Of a stretch of DNA of 64,000 nt, positions 55,640-63,910 are shown in pieces (the stretch's first letter is position 1; every line of letters begins with the position of its first letter). A program made the position numbers and the translations under genes. The notes beneath the pieces were generated by a model. The model saw only the letters and a list, made by a program, of their open reading frames with translations, was not told the origin of the DNA and searched no databases. Source of the DNA: Chryseobacterium geocarposphaerae (lineage in GTDB: Bacteria; Bacteroidota; Bacteroidia; Flavobacteriales; Weeksellaceae); assembly GCF_002797535.1 (NCBI RefSeq), contig NZ_PGFD01000001.1:2511720-2575719 (forward strand), in the 5' to 3' direction.

Positions 55640-56433
55640 TGTCAAAAACTATTATCATCACGGGAACATCATCAGGGATTGGTTTCGTGTTAGCAGAATA
55701 TTTCGGAAAAAAGGGGCACAGAGTATACGGCTTAAGCAGAAAGCACACCGAAAGTCAATATTTCACGTCTATTCCTACAGATGTTACAGATAATGATGCG
55801 GTACAAAATGCTATCGCGCAGGTATTAACAAAGGAAACAAAAATCGATGTTCTGATCAACAATGCCGGAATGGGAATGGTAGGAGCTGTAGAAGATTCTT
55901 CAAAAGAAGATATTTTGAGGCTTTTCAACCTGAACCTGGTTGGGGCTGTCCAAATGATGAGTGCTGTAATGCCCAAAATGCGTGAAAACAAATTCGGGCA
56001 GATCATTAATGTTTCCAGTATCGGAAGTGAAATGGGATTGCCCTTCCGTGGGTTTTACTCTGCTTCAAAATCGGCTTTGGATAAAGTAACAGAAGCTATG
56101 AGATATGAAGTGTATCCTTGGAATGTGAATGTCTGCTCTCTTCATTTAGGGGATATTAAAACCAATATTGCAGAAAACCGTGTGAGAACAAAGGTTTCTG
56201 AACCGTATAAAAATGTCTTCGACAAAGTATATGCTTTGATGAATTCTCATGTTGGCGATGGAACTGAGCCTTTGGAAGTTGCGGAATATGTTGATGCTCT
56301 TTTAAATAAAAACAAATGGAAAGCTCACTATTATTTTGGTAAATTTGGGCAGAAAATAGGAGTTCCTTTAAAGTGGATTCTTCCGCAGGGAACTTACGAG
56401 AATTTAATGAAGAAATATAATAAACTTGCTTAA
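55639..56433 (+). CDS. SDR-family oxidoreductase
   Basis: A 264-residue short-chain dehydrogenase/reductase. ITGTSSGIG (about residues 7-15) is the NAD(P)-binding TGxxxGIG, NNAGMGMVG the second motif, and the catalytic S-Y-K set is completed by SSIGSE and FYSASKSA (Tyr near 141). Substrate is unknown. Its closeness to AroA and the outer-membrane protein is not explained by a shared pathway that I know. Confidence 0.9.
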   Translation: MSKTIIITGTSSGIGFVLAEYFGKKGHRVYGLSRKHTESQYFTSIPTDVTDNDAVQNAIAQVLTKETKIDVLINNAGMGMVGAVEDSSKEDILRLFNLNLVGAVQMMSAVMPKMRENKFGQIINVSSIGSEMGLPFRGFYSASKSALDKVTEAMRYEVYPWNVNVCSLHLGDIKTNIAENRVRTKVSEPYKNVFDKVYALMNSHVGDGTEPLEVAEYVDALLNKNKWKAHYYFGKFGQKIGVPLKWILPQGTYENLMKKYNKLA

Positions 56434-56482
56434 AAATAGTTAATGATTTGGGCGCATTGTCATTGAATGCAGTGAATAATTT

Positions 56483-58138
56483 TTGGATTTAAAGAAATTT
56501 TTCATTCCGTATCACGACATTTTGAAAGACAACTTGAAGTTAATTTTAAACATATTTTTTGTACTTCTTTGCGTTTTTACCCAAGCGCAAAAGAAACATT
56601 ATTGGCTTATAGACTCCGAAACCAATGCAAGAAAAAAAGTAAAAGATTCAACTTCTGCGGTCAAGTTTTTAGATTCTCTGGCTCAGGGAAATTATTTTTT
56701 AACTCAATTAAAAGAAGTAAAAGTAAAAGGTGACAGCACCGAAATCTTTTATGATAAAGGGAAAAACTTCAATGAAACTTTTATTGATCTTTCGGATTCG
56801 TTAGCGATAAAGCTAAAATCTAAGAAAGAGTTTTTCACTAAAAATCTGGATTCTACCAAGAAAAGCATCAACAAAGTATATATTGATGAAGGCTATTCTT
56901 TCAGCAGGATCAAAGCGAAATATAAAGGACAGAAAGATGGCTATCCTATTGTAAATCTTGATATCAATAAAAATGATAAAAGAACGATTGACGGCTTTGT
57001 GATGAAAGGCTATGTAAAAGTTCCCAAAAGGTTTATAAAAAATCTTGAAAAAGAGTTCAAAGGTAAAACCTATGATGATAAAAATCTTTTAGCCATCAAT
57101 AAAAACTTTCAAAGCCATCCATTCCTCTCTCTGGAAAGGCAGCCACAAACACTTTTTACAAAAGACTCTACGCAGATTTATCTTTTCCTGGAAAAGAAAA
57201 AGACCAATACTTTTGACGGGGTAATCGGTTTTGGAAATGATAAAACAGATAAATTTACCTTAAACGGAACCCTGAACGTGAATTTTAAGAATATGTTCAA
57301 TGGTTTTGAAACCATTAATTTATACTGGCAGAGAAACCCGGATAAAGGACAGACATTTGACCTTCAAACGGACATTCCTTATCTTTTTAAATCGAATGTC
57401 GGGATGAATATGAAGATCAATATTTTCAGACAGGACTCTACGTATGCTAACGTAAAAATGCTGCCGGCTTTTTATTACCACATCAATAACAGAAATAAAA
57501 TAGGACTTAGAGGAACTTTTGAAACATCCAGCATTATTGACACTTTATATATTCAGGGTAAAGATTATAATAAAAAAGGATTGGGTATCTGGTACGAAAT
57601 GACGGAACCTACTGATATTGATCTTTTTCTTTACAAAACACGAATCAATGCAGGATATGATTTTTTAGCGACTACTTATACAAAAGATAATATTAAAGCC
57701 AACCAGAACCAGTTATATTTTTTTGGAGAGCACAATTATCATATCAACGGAAATCATTTCCTCAATATAAAAGCAGAAGGAGCAATGATGGATTCTAAGG
57801 TAGAATTTTCCGCCAACGAATTATACCGTTTCGGAGGGTGGAATTCCATGCGGGGATTCAACGAAAACTCTCTCGCCGCCGACTTTTATTATTATGGAAG
57901 TCTTGAATACCGATATTTAATTGGTAGCCAGGCTTTTTTTGATGTTTTCGGGCAGTATGGCCAGCTCAATAACAAATCTTTAAATGTGAAGCCCAAGCTC
58001 TATAGTGTCGGGTTCGGATTTAATTTCTTTATCCCTATCGGACTCATGAGCTTCCAGCTTTCCAATGGGAATGAATTTGGAAATCCATTCAAGTTCAATG
58101 ATATCAAAATCCATTGGGGGATCTTAAGCAGATTCTAA
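56483..58138 (+). CDS. Outer-membrane beta-barrel protein, BamA/TamA-like, non-ATG start
   Basis: A 551-residue exported protein. There is no ATG from the in-frame stop at 56477-56479 to the mature part, so the start must be a TTG (56483, 56522 or 56534); 56522 gives the most usual signal peptide, ending TQAQ. A POTRA-like region lies at about 100-240 (EGYSFSRIKAKYKGQKDGYPIV, KNLEKEFKGKTYDDKNLL). A barrel follows from about 255 (NFKNMFNGFETINLYWQR) with the last strand ending in the terminal Phe of LSRF, typical for outer-membrane barrels. ELYRFGGWNSMRGFNENS is a D15/surface-antigen motif. Confidence 0.8.
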   Translation: MDLKKFFIPYHDILKDNLKLILNIFFVLLCVFTQAQKKHYWLIDSETNARKKVKDSTSAVKFLDSLAQGNYFLTQLKEVKVKGDSTEIFYDKGKNFNETFIDLSDSLAIKLKSKKEFFTKNLDSTKKSINKVYIDEGYSFSRIKAKYKGQKDGYPIVNLDINKNDKRTIDGFVMKGYVKVPKRFIKNLEKEFKGKTYDDKNLLAINKNFQSHPFLSLERQPQTLFTKDSTQIYLFLEKKKTNTFDGVIGFGNDKTDKFTLNGTLNVNFKNMFNGFETINLYWQRNPDKGQTFDLQTDIPYLFKSNVGMNMKINIFRQDSTYANVKMLPAFYYHINNRNKIGLRGTFETSSIIDTLYIQGKDYNKKGLGIWYEMTEPTDIDLFLYKTRINAGYDFLATTYTKDNIKANQNQLYFFGEHNYHINGNHFLNIKAEGAMMDSKVEFSANELYRFGGWNSMRGFNENSLAADFYYYGSLEYRYLIGSQAFFDVFGQYGQLNNKSLNVKPKLYSVGFGFNFFIPIGLMSFQLSNGNEFGNPFKFNDIKIHWGILSRF

Positions 58139-58173
58139 TTCTTTATAAAAAAATAAGCTTTTTACTCATGTAA

Positions 58174-58212
58174 AAAGTCACTAAAATGTGACTTTAATGC
58201 TTTTTTTTAATC
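58174..58212 (+). terminator. Terminator after the outer-membrane barrel gene
   Basis: AAAGTCAC (58174-58181) pairs with GTGACTTT (58188-58195), with a T run starting at about 58200. An overlapping TTTTTAC/GTAAAAA stem is also possible. Confidence 0.7.
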
Positions 58213-58324
58213 CTAACACTCTCATAAAAAAGGCTGATAACACACCGAATCATTTAAAAATAAAATAAAATTCCTCTCATGTTTTATTTTATTTTCTTAT
58301 CTTCACTACCTAAAACTAAAAACA

Positions 58325-58912
58325 ATGAAACCATTAAACCTTCCAGGATTAGCATTATCTTGTGCTTTTGTCGCAATTTCTGGTAATATAAAAGCACAGG
58401 CAGATTCTAACGTAAGTACTCACGACATAACGGTAAGTGTTCCTGAAGTTGCACTGGTGGATATTGAACCCACTGCAAGCAAAAACCTGACGATGGGCTT
58501 TACAGCGCCTACAGAAGCGGGCTTACCTATCATTCCGGCGAGTACCAATAATACACTTTGGCTTAATTATTCTTCCATTAAATCCGTTGCGGATGTAACC
58601 CGTACTATTTCCGTTAAATTAAATGCAGTAATTCCCGGTGTAGACATTAAAGTAACAGCTGCGGCTGCAACAGGCGCAGGAGGAGGGACATTAGGAACTC
58701 CGGCTTCTCAGTTGATACTAAGTGCTACAAACCAAACTATAATTTCTGGGATCGGAAGTGCCTATACCGGCGACGGGGCAAGTAATGGCCACAACCTTTC
58801 TTACTCAGTAGTTTCAGGAACTGGTACTGGTGGAAGTGCAAATTATGGTGATTTGTCAGCGGTAGCGACACCTGCTACAGCAACCATTACCTACACTATT
58901 TCGGATAACTAA
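58325..58912 (+). CDS. Secreted fibre-subunit-like protein (subunit 1)
   Basis: A 195-residue protein with a signal peptide ending near KAQA (residue 26). After it comes SVPEVALVDIEPTASK, then PTEAGLPIIPASTNNTLWLNYSS, GVDIKVTAAAATGAGGG and IISGIGSAYTGDGASNGHNL, and a beta-rich end (ATITYTISDN). The same blocks recur in the gene at 62554-63585. It has no Cys and no sorting tail. The length and beta-sandwich look of a pilin-like subunit, with a chaperone-like gene next to it, suggest it is the main exported building block; this is inference. Confidence 0.6.
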   Translation: MKPLNLPGLALSCAFVAISGNIKAQADSNVSTHDITVSVPEVALVDIEPTASKNLTMGFTAPTEAGLPIIPASTNNTLWLNYSSIKSVADVTRTISVKLNAVIPGVDIKVTAAAATGAGGGTLGTPASQLILSATNQTIISGIGSAYTGDGASNGHNLSYSVVSGTGTGGSANYGDLSAVATPATATITYTISDN

Positions 58913-58940
58913 ATAGAAAATACTTTGTTGACTTAAAATG

Positions 58941-58968
58941 AGAAGAAATTTACTACAGAATTTCTTCT
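58941..58968 (+). promoter_or_regulatory. Hairpin between subunit 1 and the chaperone-like gene
   Basis: AGAAGAAATT (58941-58950) pairs perfectly with AATTTCTTCT (58959-58968) around an 8-base loop, with only a short pyrimidine tract after. It could be a leaky terminator or 3' mRNA stabiliser separating a highly expressed subunit from low-expressed assembly genes. Confidence 0.45.
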
Positions 58969-59007
58969 TGTTTCCCTATGCTCTTATTTACTCCAAAAAT
59001 ATCCTTA

Positions 59008-59808
59008 ATGATAAAGCGTATTTTATTTCTTCTTGTCTTTATTTTACACTTCACCACATTGCAGGCAAGTATTGTTGTACTCAATGGTCTTACTCATTTT
59101 TATAAAGTTGAGAACGGACAGGTATATAAAGGAAAAGTTACTTTACAGAACACCGGAAATATGGCTCAGAATGTAAAAATTTTCTTACAGGATTTTAGCT
59201 ATCGAGCCGACGGAACTACCTATTATACGGCTCCTCATACAAATGAGAAATCAAACACTGACTGGATAAAGCTCAATACTAATTTAATAAGCCTTAAAGC
59301 TAAAGAAAGAACAGAGGTCTATTTTGAAATTAACGTTCCTGATAAAATTGCCCAGTCTGGCACTTATTGGAGTGTTATTATTGTTGAGCCCGTAGAAGAT
59401 ATAAAGCCTAGTAATGATAATCCGGGTATTAATATTACATCTGTAGTTCGATATGCCATTCAGGTCATTACCAATTATGATACTGAAAATGTAAAGCCTT
59501 CTCTTAAGTTTGAAAGTGTAAAAATTGAAAAAGAAGGGCAACAGCGAATTGTGAAAGTCGGGATTGCCAATAACGGGAACTTATATTGCAGACCTACGGC
59601 AAATATTGAAATATATCATCGCAAAACGGGAGAAAAGGTAGGTACATTTTCCAGTATGACCATGGCACTGCTCCCCAATACTTCAAAGTCTTTCAATATA
59701 GATATCAGTAAAATTCTTCCAGATAAATACAATGCTGTAATCATAGCTACTGACGAAGATGAAAATGCCTTTGCTCTTAATGTTGAATTAGAAGTTAAAA
59801 ATGATTAG
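59008..59808 (+). CDS. Periplasmic Ig-fold chaperone-like protein
   Basis: A 266-residue exported protein with two beta-sandwich domains. ATG 59008 gives the clean signal peptide MIKRILFLLVFILHFTTLQA; an ATG at 58978 would add 10 residues. Domain 1 reads FYKVENGQVYKGKVTLQNTG, WIKLNTNLISLKAKERTEV and GTYWSVIIVEPVED, the layout of PapD-type chaperones and also of the DUF916-like partners of WxL proteins in Firmicutes. Domain 2 begins at about residue 165 (VKPSLKFESVKIEKEGQQR). It overlaps the next gene by 8 bases. I call it chaperone-like by layout only. Confidence 0.6.
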   Translation: MIKRILFLLVFILHFTTLQASIVVLNGLTHFYKVENGQVYKGKVTLQNTGNMAQNVKIFLQDFSYRADGTTYYTAPHTNEKSNTDWIKLNTNLISLKAKERTEVYFEINVPDKIAQSGTYWSVIIVEPVEDIKPSNDNPGINITSVVRYAIQVITNYDTENVKPSLKFESVKIEKEGQQRIVKVGIANNGNLYCRPTANIEIYHRKTGEKVGTFSSMTMALLPNTSKSFNIDISKILPDKYNAVIIATDEDENAFALNVELEVKND

Positions 59809-62557
59809 GAAATGGATCATATATATTATCCTATTATTCCCTGTATTCATCTTTTCTCAAAAACAATCTCCGGAATTTGTTAATAAAAAAGATAGTTTAC
59901 TACCGGGAAGCTCTACTTCTGTTTCTTTTAAAATAGAAAATAAATCGCAGTGCAGTAAAACTTATCTTCTGAATGTTGAAACTTCTGATTCATTTATTAG
60001 TCCTATTCTTTCAAAAGATGAAATTACCATTTCGGCATTAGACCATAGAATTTATATTGTCCCTTTACGCCTATCTTCCGAAGCTCCTTCAGGAAAATAT
60101 GAAATATCACTGCATATTTCCGAAAAAGATTCGGAAAATGAACTTACGGAGAAAACAGAAATTATTGTTTCCCAAAACCGGAATATTTCTATTACCTTAT
60201 TAGAATCTCCGGAATTTGTAAAAGCCGGGCAAGTTATTAAAGCTTCTTTTATTCTAAAAAATAACGGAAATACTAAAGAGTATCTGGCAATGGAAAGCAG
60301 CAATTCATTGATTAGCCAGGTCAATACACTCGTTCTTCCTCCCGGGGCCAGTAAAGTAATTACAGTTACTAAAAATACAGATCCGAGTTTAGGAAAGAAT
60401 GATTATCAGAATTTACATCTGACAGCCCGCTCCATGGTAAATCCGGATCAGGCTATCACCGCATACAGCAGTGTGAAAATTATTTCAACAAAACCTGTTG
60501 AGGATGATATTTATTACCGTCTTCCGGTTTCCGCTTCCCTTTCTTTTATCGGGACCCGGAACAGAGGCATTTACCAGGATGGTTTTCAGGGAGAAATTTA
60601 TGGTAAAGGTAGTTTGACGAATAAAAATACCAGTCAGATTGAGTTTCATGCAGTAACCCAAAACCCGATTGAGTTCAATGCTTTTACCCCGTACGAAGAA
60701 TATTTTATTAATTATAAAGATGCCAATCTTTTTGTACATATTGGGGATAAAACTTATTCAGCCTCTTATCTCACGGAATTTGCAAGATATGGACGAGGAG
60801 CAGAGATACGCTATGACTTAAAAAGACTGAGCATCGGTGCTTTCTATAACCATCCAAGATTCTTCAGGGACATTAAAGATGAATTCAACATTTATTCAAA
60901 AATTAAAATAAAAAAAGAATCGGAAATAACTGCCGGTTACCTTTATAAAATTCCTCTTTCTGAAAAAAACAACTTTACGTCGGCAAATGCTCAATTCAGC
61001 TCGAATACGCATTTACCCTATTTAGCAGGCAAGTTCCAACTTCTAACAAATCTTAGTGCCTCTGGAGAAATTACATATAGTAAAACAAATGAAACAGAAG
61101 GAACAGCTTATATGCTACAGACTCAGGCTAATTTCAGTAAAGTCAGCGGCAGTCTTATGTATTTAAAAGCCAGTCCTAAGTTTGCCGGCTATTTTTCTAA
61201 TGCGAGTACTCTTAACGGAAATATTCAGTATAAAATTCTGAAAAAAGTCAATCTGTTTGCTAATTTCATTCAGGATGCCAAGAACTATCAAAGGGATACT
61301 TTATTATTAGCTGCTCCATACAGAAGCTATTTACAGTATGGCGCTCAATACAATTATATAAAAACAGGATCCATTATGGTATATAGTGGATATCAAAAGT
61401 ACCAGGATCGCCTTATGCCAAGACAATTTGATTATGATGAAAAGTTTTTCAGAGTGAGTGTAAATCAGAAAATAGGAGAGTTCAATATTAATCTTGAAAG
61501 TCAGTTTGGCACTACCAATAACTTTCTGACCGGATTTTCCGGGAATTCTACTTTTTATACCGCTAATATTGGATTTGAGAAATTTAGAACTTCATTCAGC
61601 TTATTTGGGAGTTATGCAATTACCTCCAGATATCAGATGCAAAATCAAAAACAGACTTATTTCGGTGCCCGTGCTATCAGCAGATTATCTGATAAAACAA
61701 ACTTCAGCATTTTTTATCAGAATAATTATATGCCTGAAGATTATTTTAAGGATAGAAATCTTTTTGAAGCTCTATTCCATCATCAGCTTTTCAAAAATCA
61801 CGAAATTGATATATCAGGTCGTTACAATTTGCAGCGTGGGGATCTTTCCAATAAAGACTTTATATTTTCTTTACGTTATACGCTGCGAATGAATGTTCCT
61901 GTACAAAAAATAGCAGAATACACCACCTTATCCGGCACCATCAATAATCTTGGGGTAAAAAAAGTAGACGGAATACGATTAATGATGGGAAATCATATCA
62001 CTGTTACAGATAAAGCAGGAAATTATATCTTTAAAAACATTCCTCCAGGAGATTATTTTCTCGAAATTGACAGATCAAGCACTCAGTTAAATGATATCCC
62101 TTATTCCAGTTTTCCTGCAGCATTACACCTTATCAATAAAGAAAACATTTATAATTTCGGTTTAACTACAGCAGCTACTATTCAGGGAAGCATATCATTC
62201 AATGAAAATGAAGAAAAGAATCACTATGTTTTTGCTCAATATCAGTCGAAAAAAGAAAATAAAAAAAGTGACGGTGTCATCATAGAAGCTACCAATGGAG
62301 AACAAACCTATCGAAAGATATGCATCATAGGAGAACCTTTTGATTTTACTTATTTACGCCCTGGAAACTGGACCGTAAAAATATATAGAAATGGCCTTGA
62401 TAAAAGGTATAAAATATCTACCAATCTATTTCAATTTGTTTTAAAACCTTCTGAAACTAAAAATATAGCTATTAGTATTGTAAAGCAACTGACTGAAATT
62501 AAATATCAACAAGAAGGTATAAAAGTAGGATATAACGAAATAAAAAAGCAAAAATGA
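59801..62557 (+). CDS. Large outer-membrane usher-like barrel protein
   Basis: A 918-residue protein with a signal peptide (MIRKWIIYIILLFPVFIFS). Two Ig-like domains occupy about 25-230 (STSVSFKIENKSQ; KASFILKNNGNTKEY; LVLPPGASKVITVTKN). From about 240 to 690 amphipathic strands with aromatic girdles form a probable barrel (FARYGRGAEIRYDLKRL, KVNLFANFIQDAKNYQRD). Two carboxypeptidase-regulatory-like domains close it (TVTDKAGNYIFKNIPPGDYF near 730, and LRPGNWTVKIYRNG near 870). The order of N-terminal domains, barrel and C-terminal Ig-like domains recalls fimbrial ushers, but no plug motif could be verified. It overlaps both neighbours (8 and 4 bases). Confidence 0.6.
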   Translation: MIRKWIIYIILLFPVFIFSQKQSPEFVNKKDSLLPGSSTSVSFKIENKSQCSKTYLLNVETSDSFISPILSKDEITISALDHRIYIVPLRLSSEAPSGKYEISLHISEKDSENELTEKTEIIVSQNRNISITLLESPEFVKAGQVIKASFILKNNGNTKEYLAMESSNSLISQVNTLVLPPGASKVITVTKNTDPSLGKNDYQNLHLTARSMVNPDQAITAYSSVKIISTKPVEDDIYYRLPVSASLSFIGTRNRGIYQDGFQGEIYGKGSLTNKNTSQIEFHAVTQNPIEFNAFTPYEEYFINYKDANLFVHIGDKTYSASYLTEFARYGRGAEIRYDLKRLSIGAFYNHPRFFRDIKDEFNIYSKIKIKKESEITAGYLYKIPLSEKNNFTSANAQFSSNTHLPYLAGKFQLLTNLSASGEITYSKTNETEGTAYMLQTQANFSKVSGSLMYLKASPKFAGYFSNASTLNGNIQYKILKKVNLFANFIQDAKNYQRDTLLLAAPYRSYLQYGAQYNYIKTGSIMVYSGYQKYQDRLMPRQFDYDEKFFRVSVNQKIGEFNINLESQFGTTNNFLTGFSGNSTFYTANIGFEKFRTSFSLFGSYAITSRYQMQNQKQTYFGARAISRLSDKTNFSIFYQNNYMPEDYFKDRNLFEALFHHQLFKNHEIDISGRYNLQRGDLSNKDFIFSLRYTLRMNVPVQKIAEYTTLSGTINNLGVKKVDGIRLMMGNHITVTDKAGNYIFKNIPPGDYFLEIDRSSTQLNDIPYSSFPAALHLINKENIYNFGLTTAATIQGSISFNENEEKNHYVFAQYQSKKENKKSDGVIIEATNGEQTYRKICIIGEPFDFTYLRPGNWTVKIYRNGLDKRYKISTNLFQFVLKPSETKNIAISIVKQLTEIKYQQEGIKVGYNEIKKQK

Positions 62558-63585
62558 CATCCTTTATCAAAATATTATTCTCTTCAATCAGTCTTACGTT
62601 CTACGCAGGTACCTTTGCACAAACTTATAACGTTAGCTTTACGTTACCACAAGTTGCTTTAATGGATATTGAACAAAGCAGTAGCATTAATTTAGATCTC
62701 ATAAAACCTACAGAAGCAGGTAATCGCCTTGCAAATCCAAGCAATAATACAACAAAATGGTTGAACTACACTTCGGCGGTAGCTTCCGGTGGGTCGCGGT
62801 CCATAACTGCTTCTATAAATCAGAACGTCCCCGGTATTGATATAAAATTACAGGCTGCACAAGCTACAGGCGGTGCAGGGACTTTAGGAACTCCCTCTTC
62901 ACAGATTACCCTTTCTACAGTACCTACCACTATCATCAGCGGGATTGGGGGAGCTTATACCGGAAATGGTGTCGGCAATGGTCACCAATTAACCTTTTCT
63001 GCAGTACCGAATAACTATACTAATCTTAGTGCCTCCAATACTTCAGTGACAGTTACATATACTATTACTGATAATGGAGTTTCCGCTTCTTCCAATATCC
63101 CTGTAAGTATTGCAAGCAGTCCATCTGCAATAATCATCCCGCCTATTACAGAAGCTGGGAATAACTATTCCGGAACTTATACGAGTTCAGATAATACGAT
63201 TATATTAGGTACTTACACAATCCCTCGTAGCGTACTTTTGGGTCTTGCTCTTTTAGAAACAGGTAGTATTGTATCTCAAATCAAAATGTACTATACTCCT
63301 ACACTTTGGAATAACTCTCTTCATCTTTACGCAAACAGAAATGGAGGCACAGGTACAATTACAGGTGTATGCTTAGGATGTAGTGTTTATTTCAATAATG
63401 GAAATACTTATCCGGAAATACTTCAGACAGATTCTGCCTTTTTTGATCTCATGTTTGCTGGTACGTTAGGATTATTAGTAACTCAAATATCCTATTCAAG
63501 TATTCCAATATCTATACGTCTTGGTGGGGTTTCCGTAACTGTTCCAGCTGCAACTTATACTGCTCAGATAAACTTTCATCAGTAA
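62554..63585 (+). CDS. Secreted two-domain fibre-subunit-like protein (subunit 2)
   Basis: A 343-residue protein with a signal peptide ending near FAQ (residue 23). Domain 1 matches subunit 1 block by block: TLPQVALMDIEQSSS, PTEAGNRLANPSNNTTKWLNYTS, GIDIKLQAAQATGGAG, LGTPSSQITLS and IISGIGGAYTGNGVGNGHQL. It adds about 170 residues (from NIPVSIAS) with a CLGC pair near 275 and a beta-rich end (FHQ). A one-domain and a two-domain version side by side recall pilin and tip adhesin. It overlaps the usher-like gene by 4 bases (ATGA). Confidence 0.6.
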   Translation: MTSFIKILFSSISLTFYAGTFAQTYNVSFTLPQVALMDIEQSSSINLDLIKPTEAGNRLANPSNNTTKWLNYTSAVASGGSRSITASINQNVPGIDIKLQAAQATGGAGTLGTPSSQITLSTVPTTIISGIGGAYTGNGVGNGHQLTFSAVPNNYTNLSASNTSVTVTYTITDNGVSASSNIPVSIASSPSAIIIPPITEAGNNYSGTYTSSDNTIILGTYTIPRSVLLGLALLETGSIVSQIKMYYTPTLWNNSLHLYANRNGGTGTITGVCLGCSVYFNNGNTYPEILQTDSAFFDLMFAGTLGLLVTQISYSSIPISIRLGGVSVTVPAATYTAQINFHQ

Positions 63586-63805
63586 ACAATTATATCATAA
63601 AATACCATATCGTATAAAACAAAGTAAAGTAAACCACTTAAATTATAGCTATACAAGTCTGTATTTTTAATTAAAATATGTATTTATATAATTAAAAATA
63701 GTTTTAAATGATATTTGATATTGAAAAAGTATGCATGGGCTTAAAACGCAAAAATTCTGCTAGAATACTTGAAGAAATTAATCTAAGAGATTTAGGTTAG
63801 GTCTA

Positions 63806-63833
63806 AAAAAGCCTCATTCATTGATTGAATGAG
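63806..63833 (-). terminator. Second, degenerate terminator hairpin after 5S rRNA
   Basis: CTCATTCA (63813-63820) pairs with TGAATGAG (63826-63833), and T6 follows on the minus strand (plus-strand A run before 63811). The stem core is the same as at 63871-63904. Confidence 0.65.
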
Positions 63834-63870
63834 ATTAATATTAATAATGGTTGTTTATGTATATAAAACA

Positions 63871-63904
63871 AAAAAGTCTCATTCATGTAATTGAATGAGA
63901 CTTT
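63871..63904 (-). terminator. Terminator of the rRNA operon
   Basis: AAAGTCTCATTCA (63873-63885) pairs perfectly with TGAATGAGACTTT (63892-63904) around TGTAAT, with T runs in the minus direction, 7 bases beyond the 5S end. Confidence 0.85.
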
Positions 63905-63910
63905 AAAAAA

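Larger units (their letters stand above)
63586..63910. other. Intergenic region before 5S rRNA
   Basis: This gap of 325 bases holds two related terminator hairpins (63806-63833, 63871-63904) and is otherwise AT-rich. A 30-codon frame (63708-63800, MIFDIEKV to DLG) is present but has no support as a gene. It may be a worn-down remnant or chance. Confidence 0.5.

Noticed and set aside
63708..63800. A 30-codon frame in the 63.6-63.9 kb gap
   Set aside because: Too short, no clear promoter, no homologue recognised. It might be a remnant, but there is no proof.
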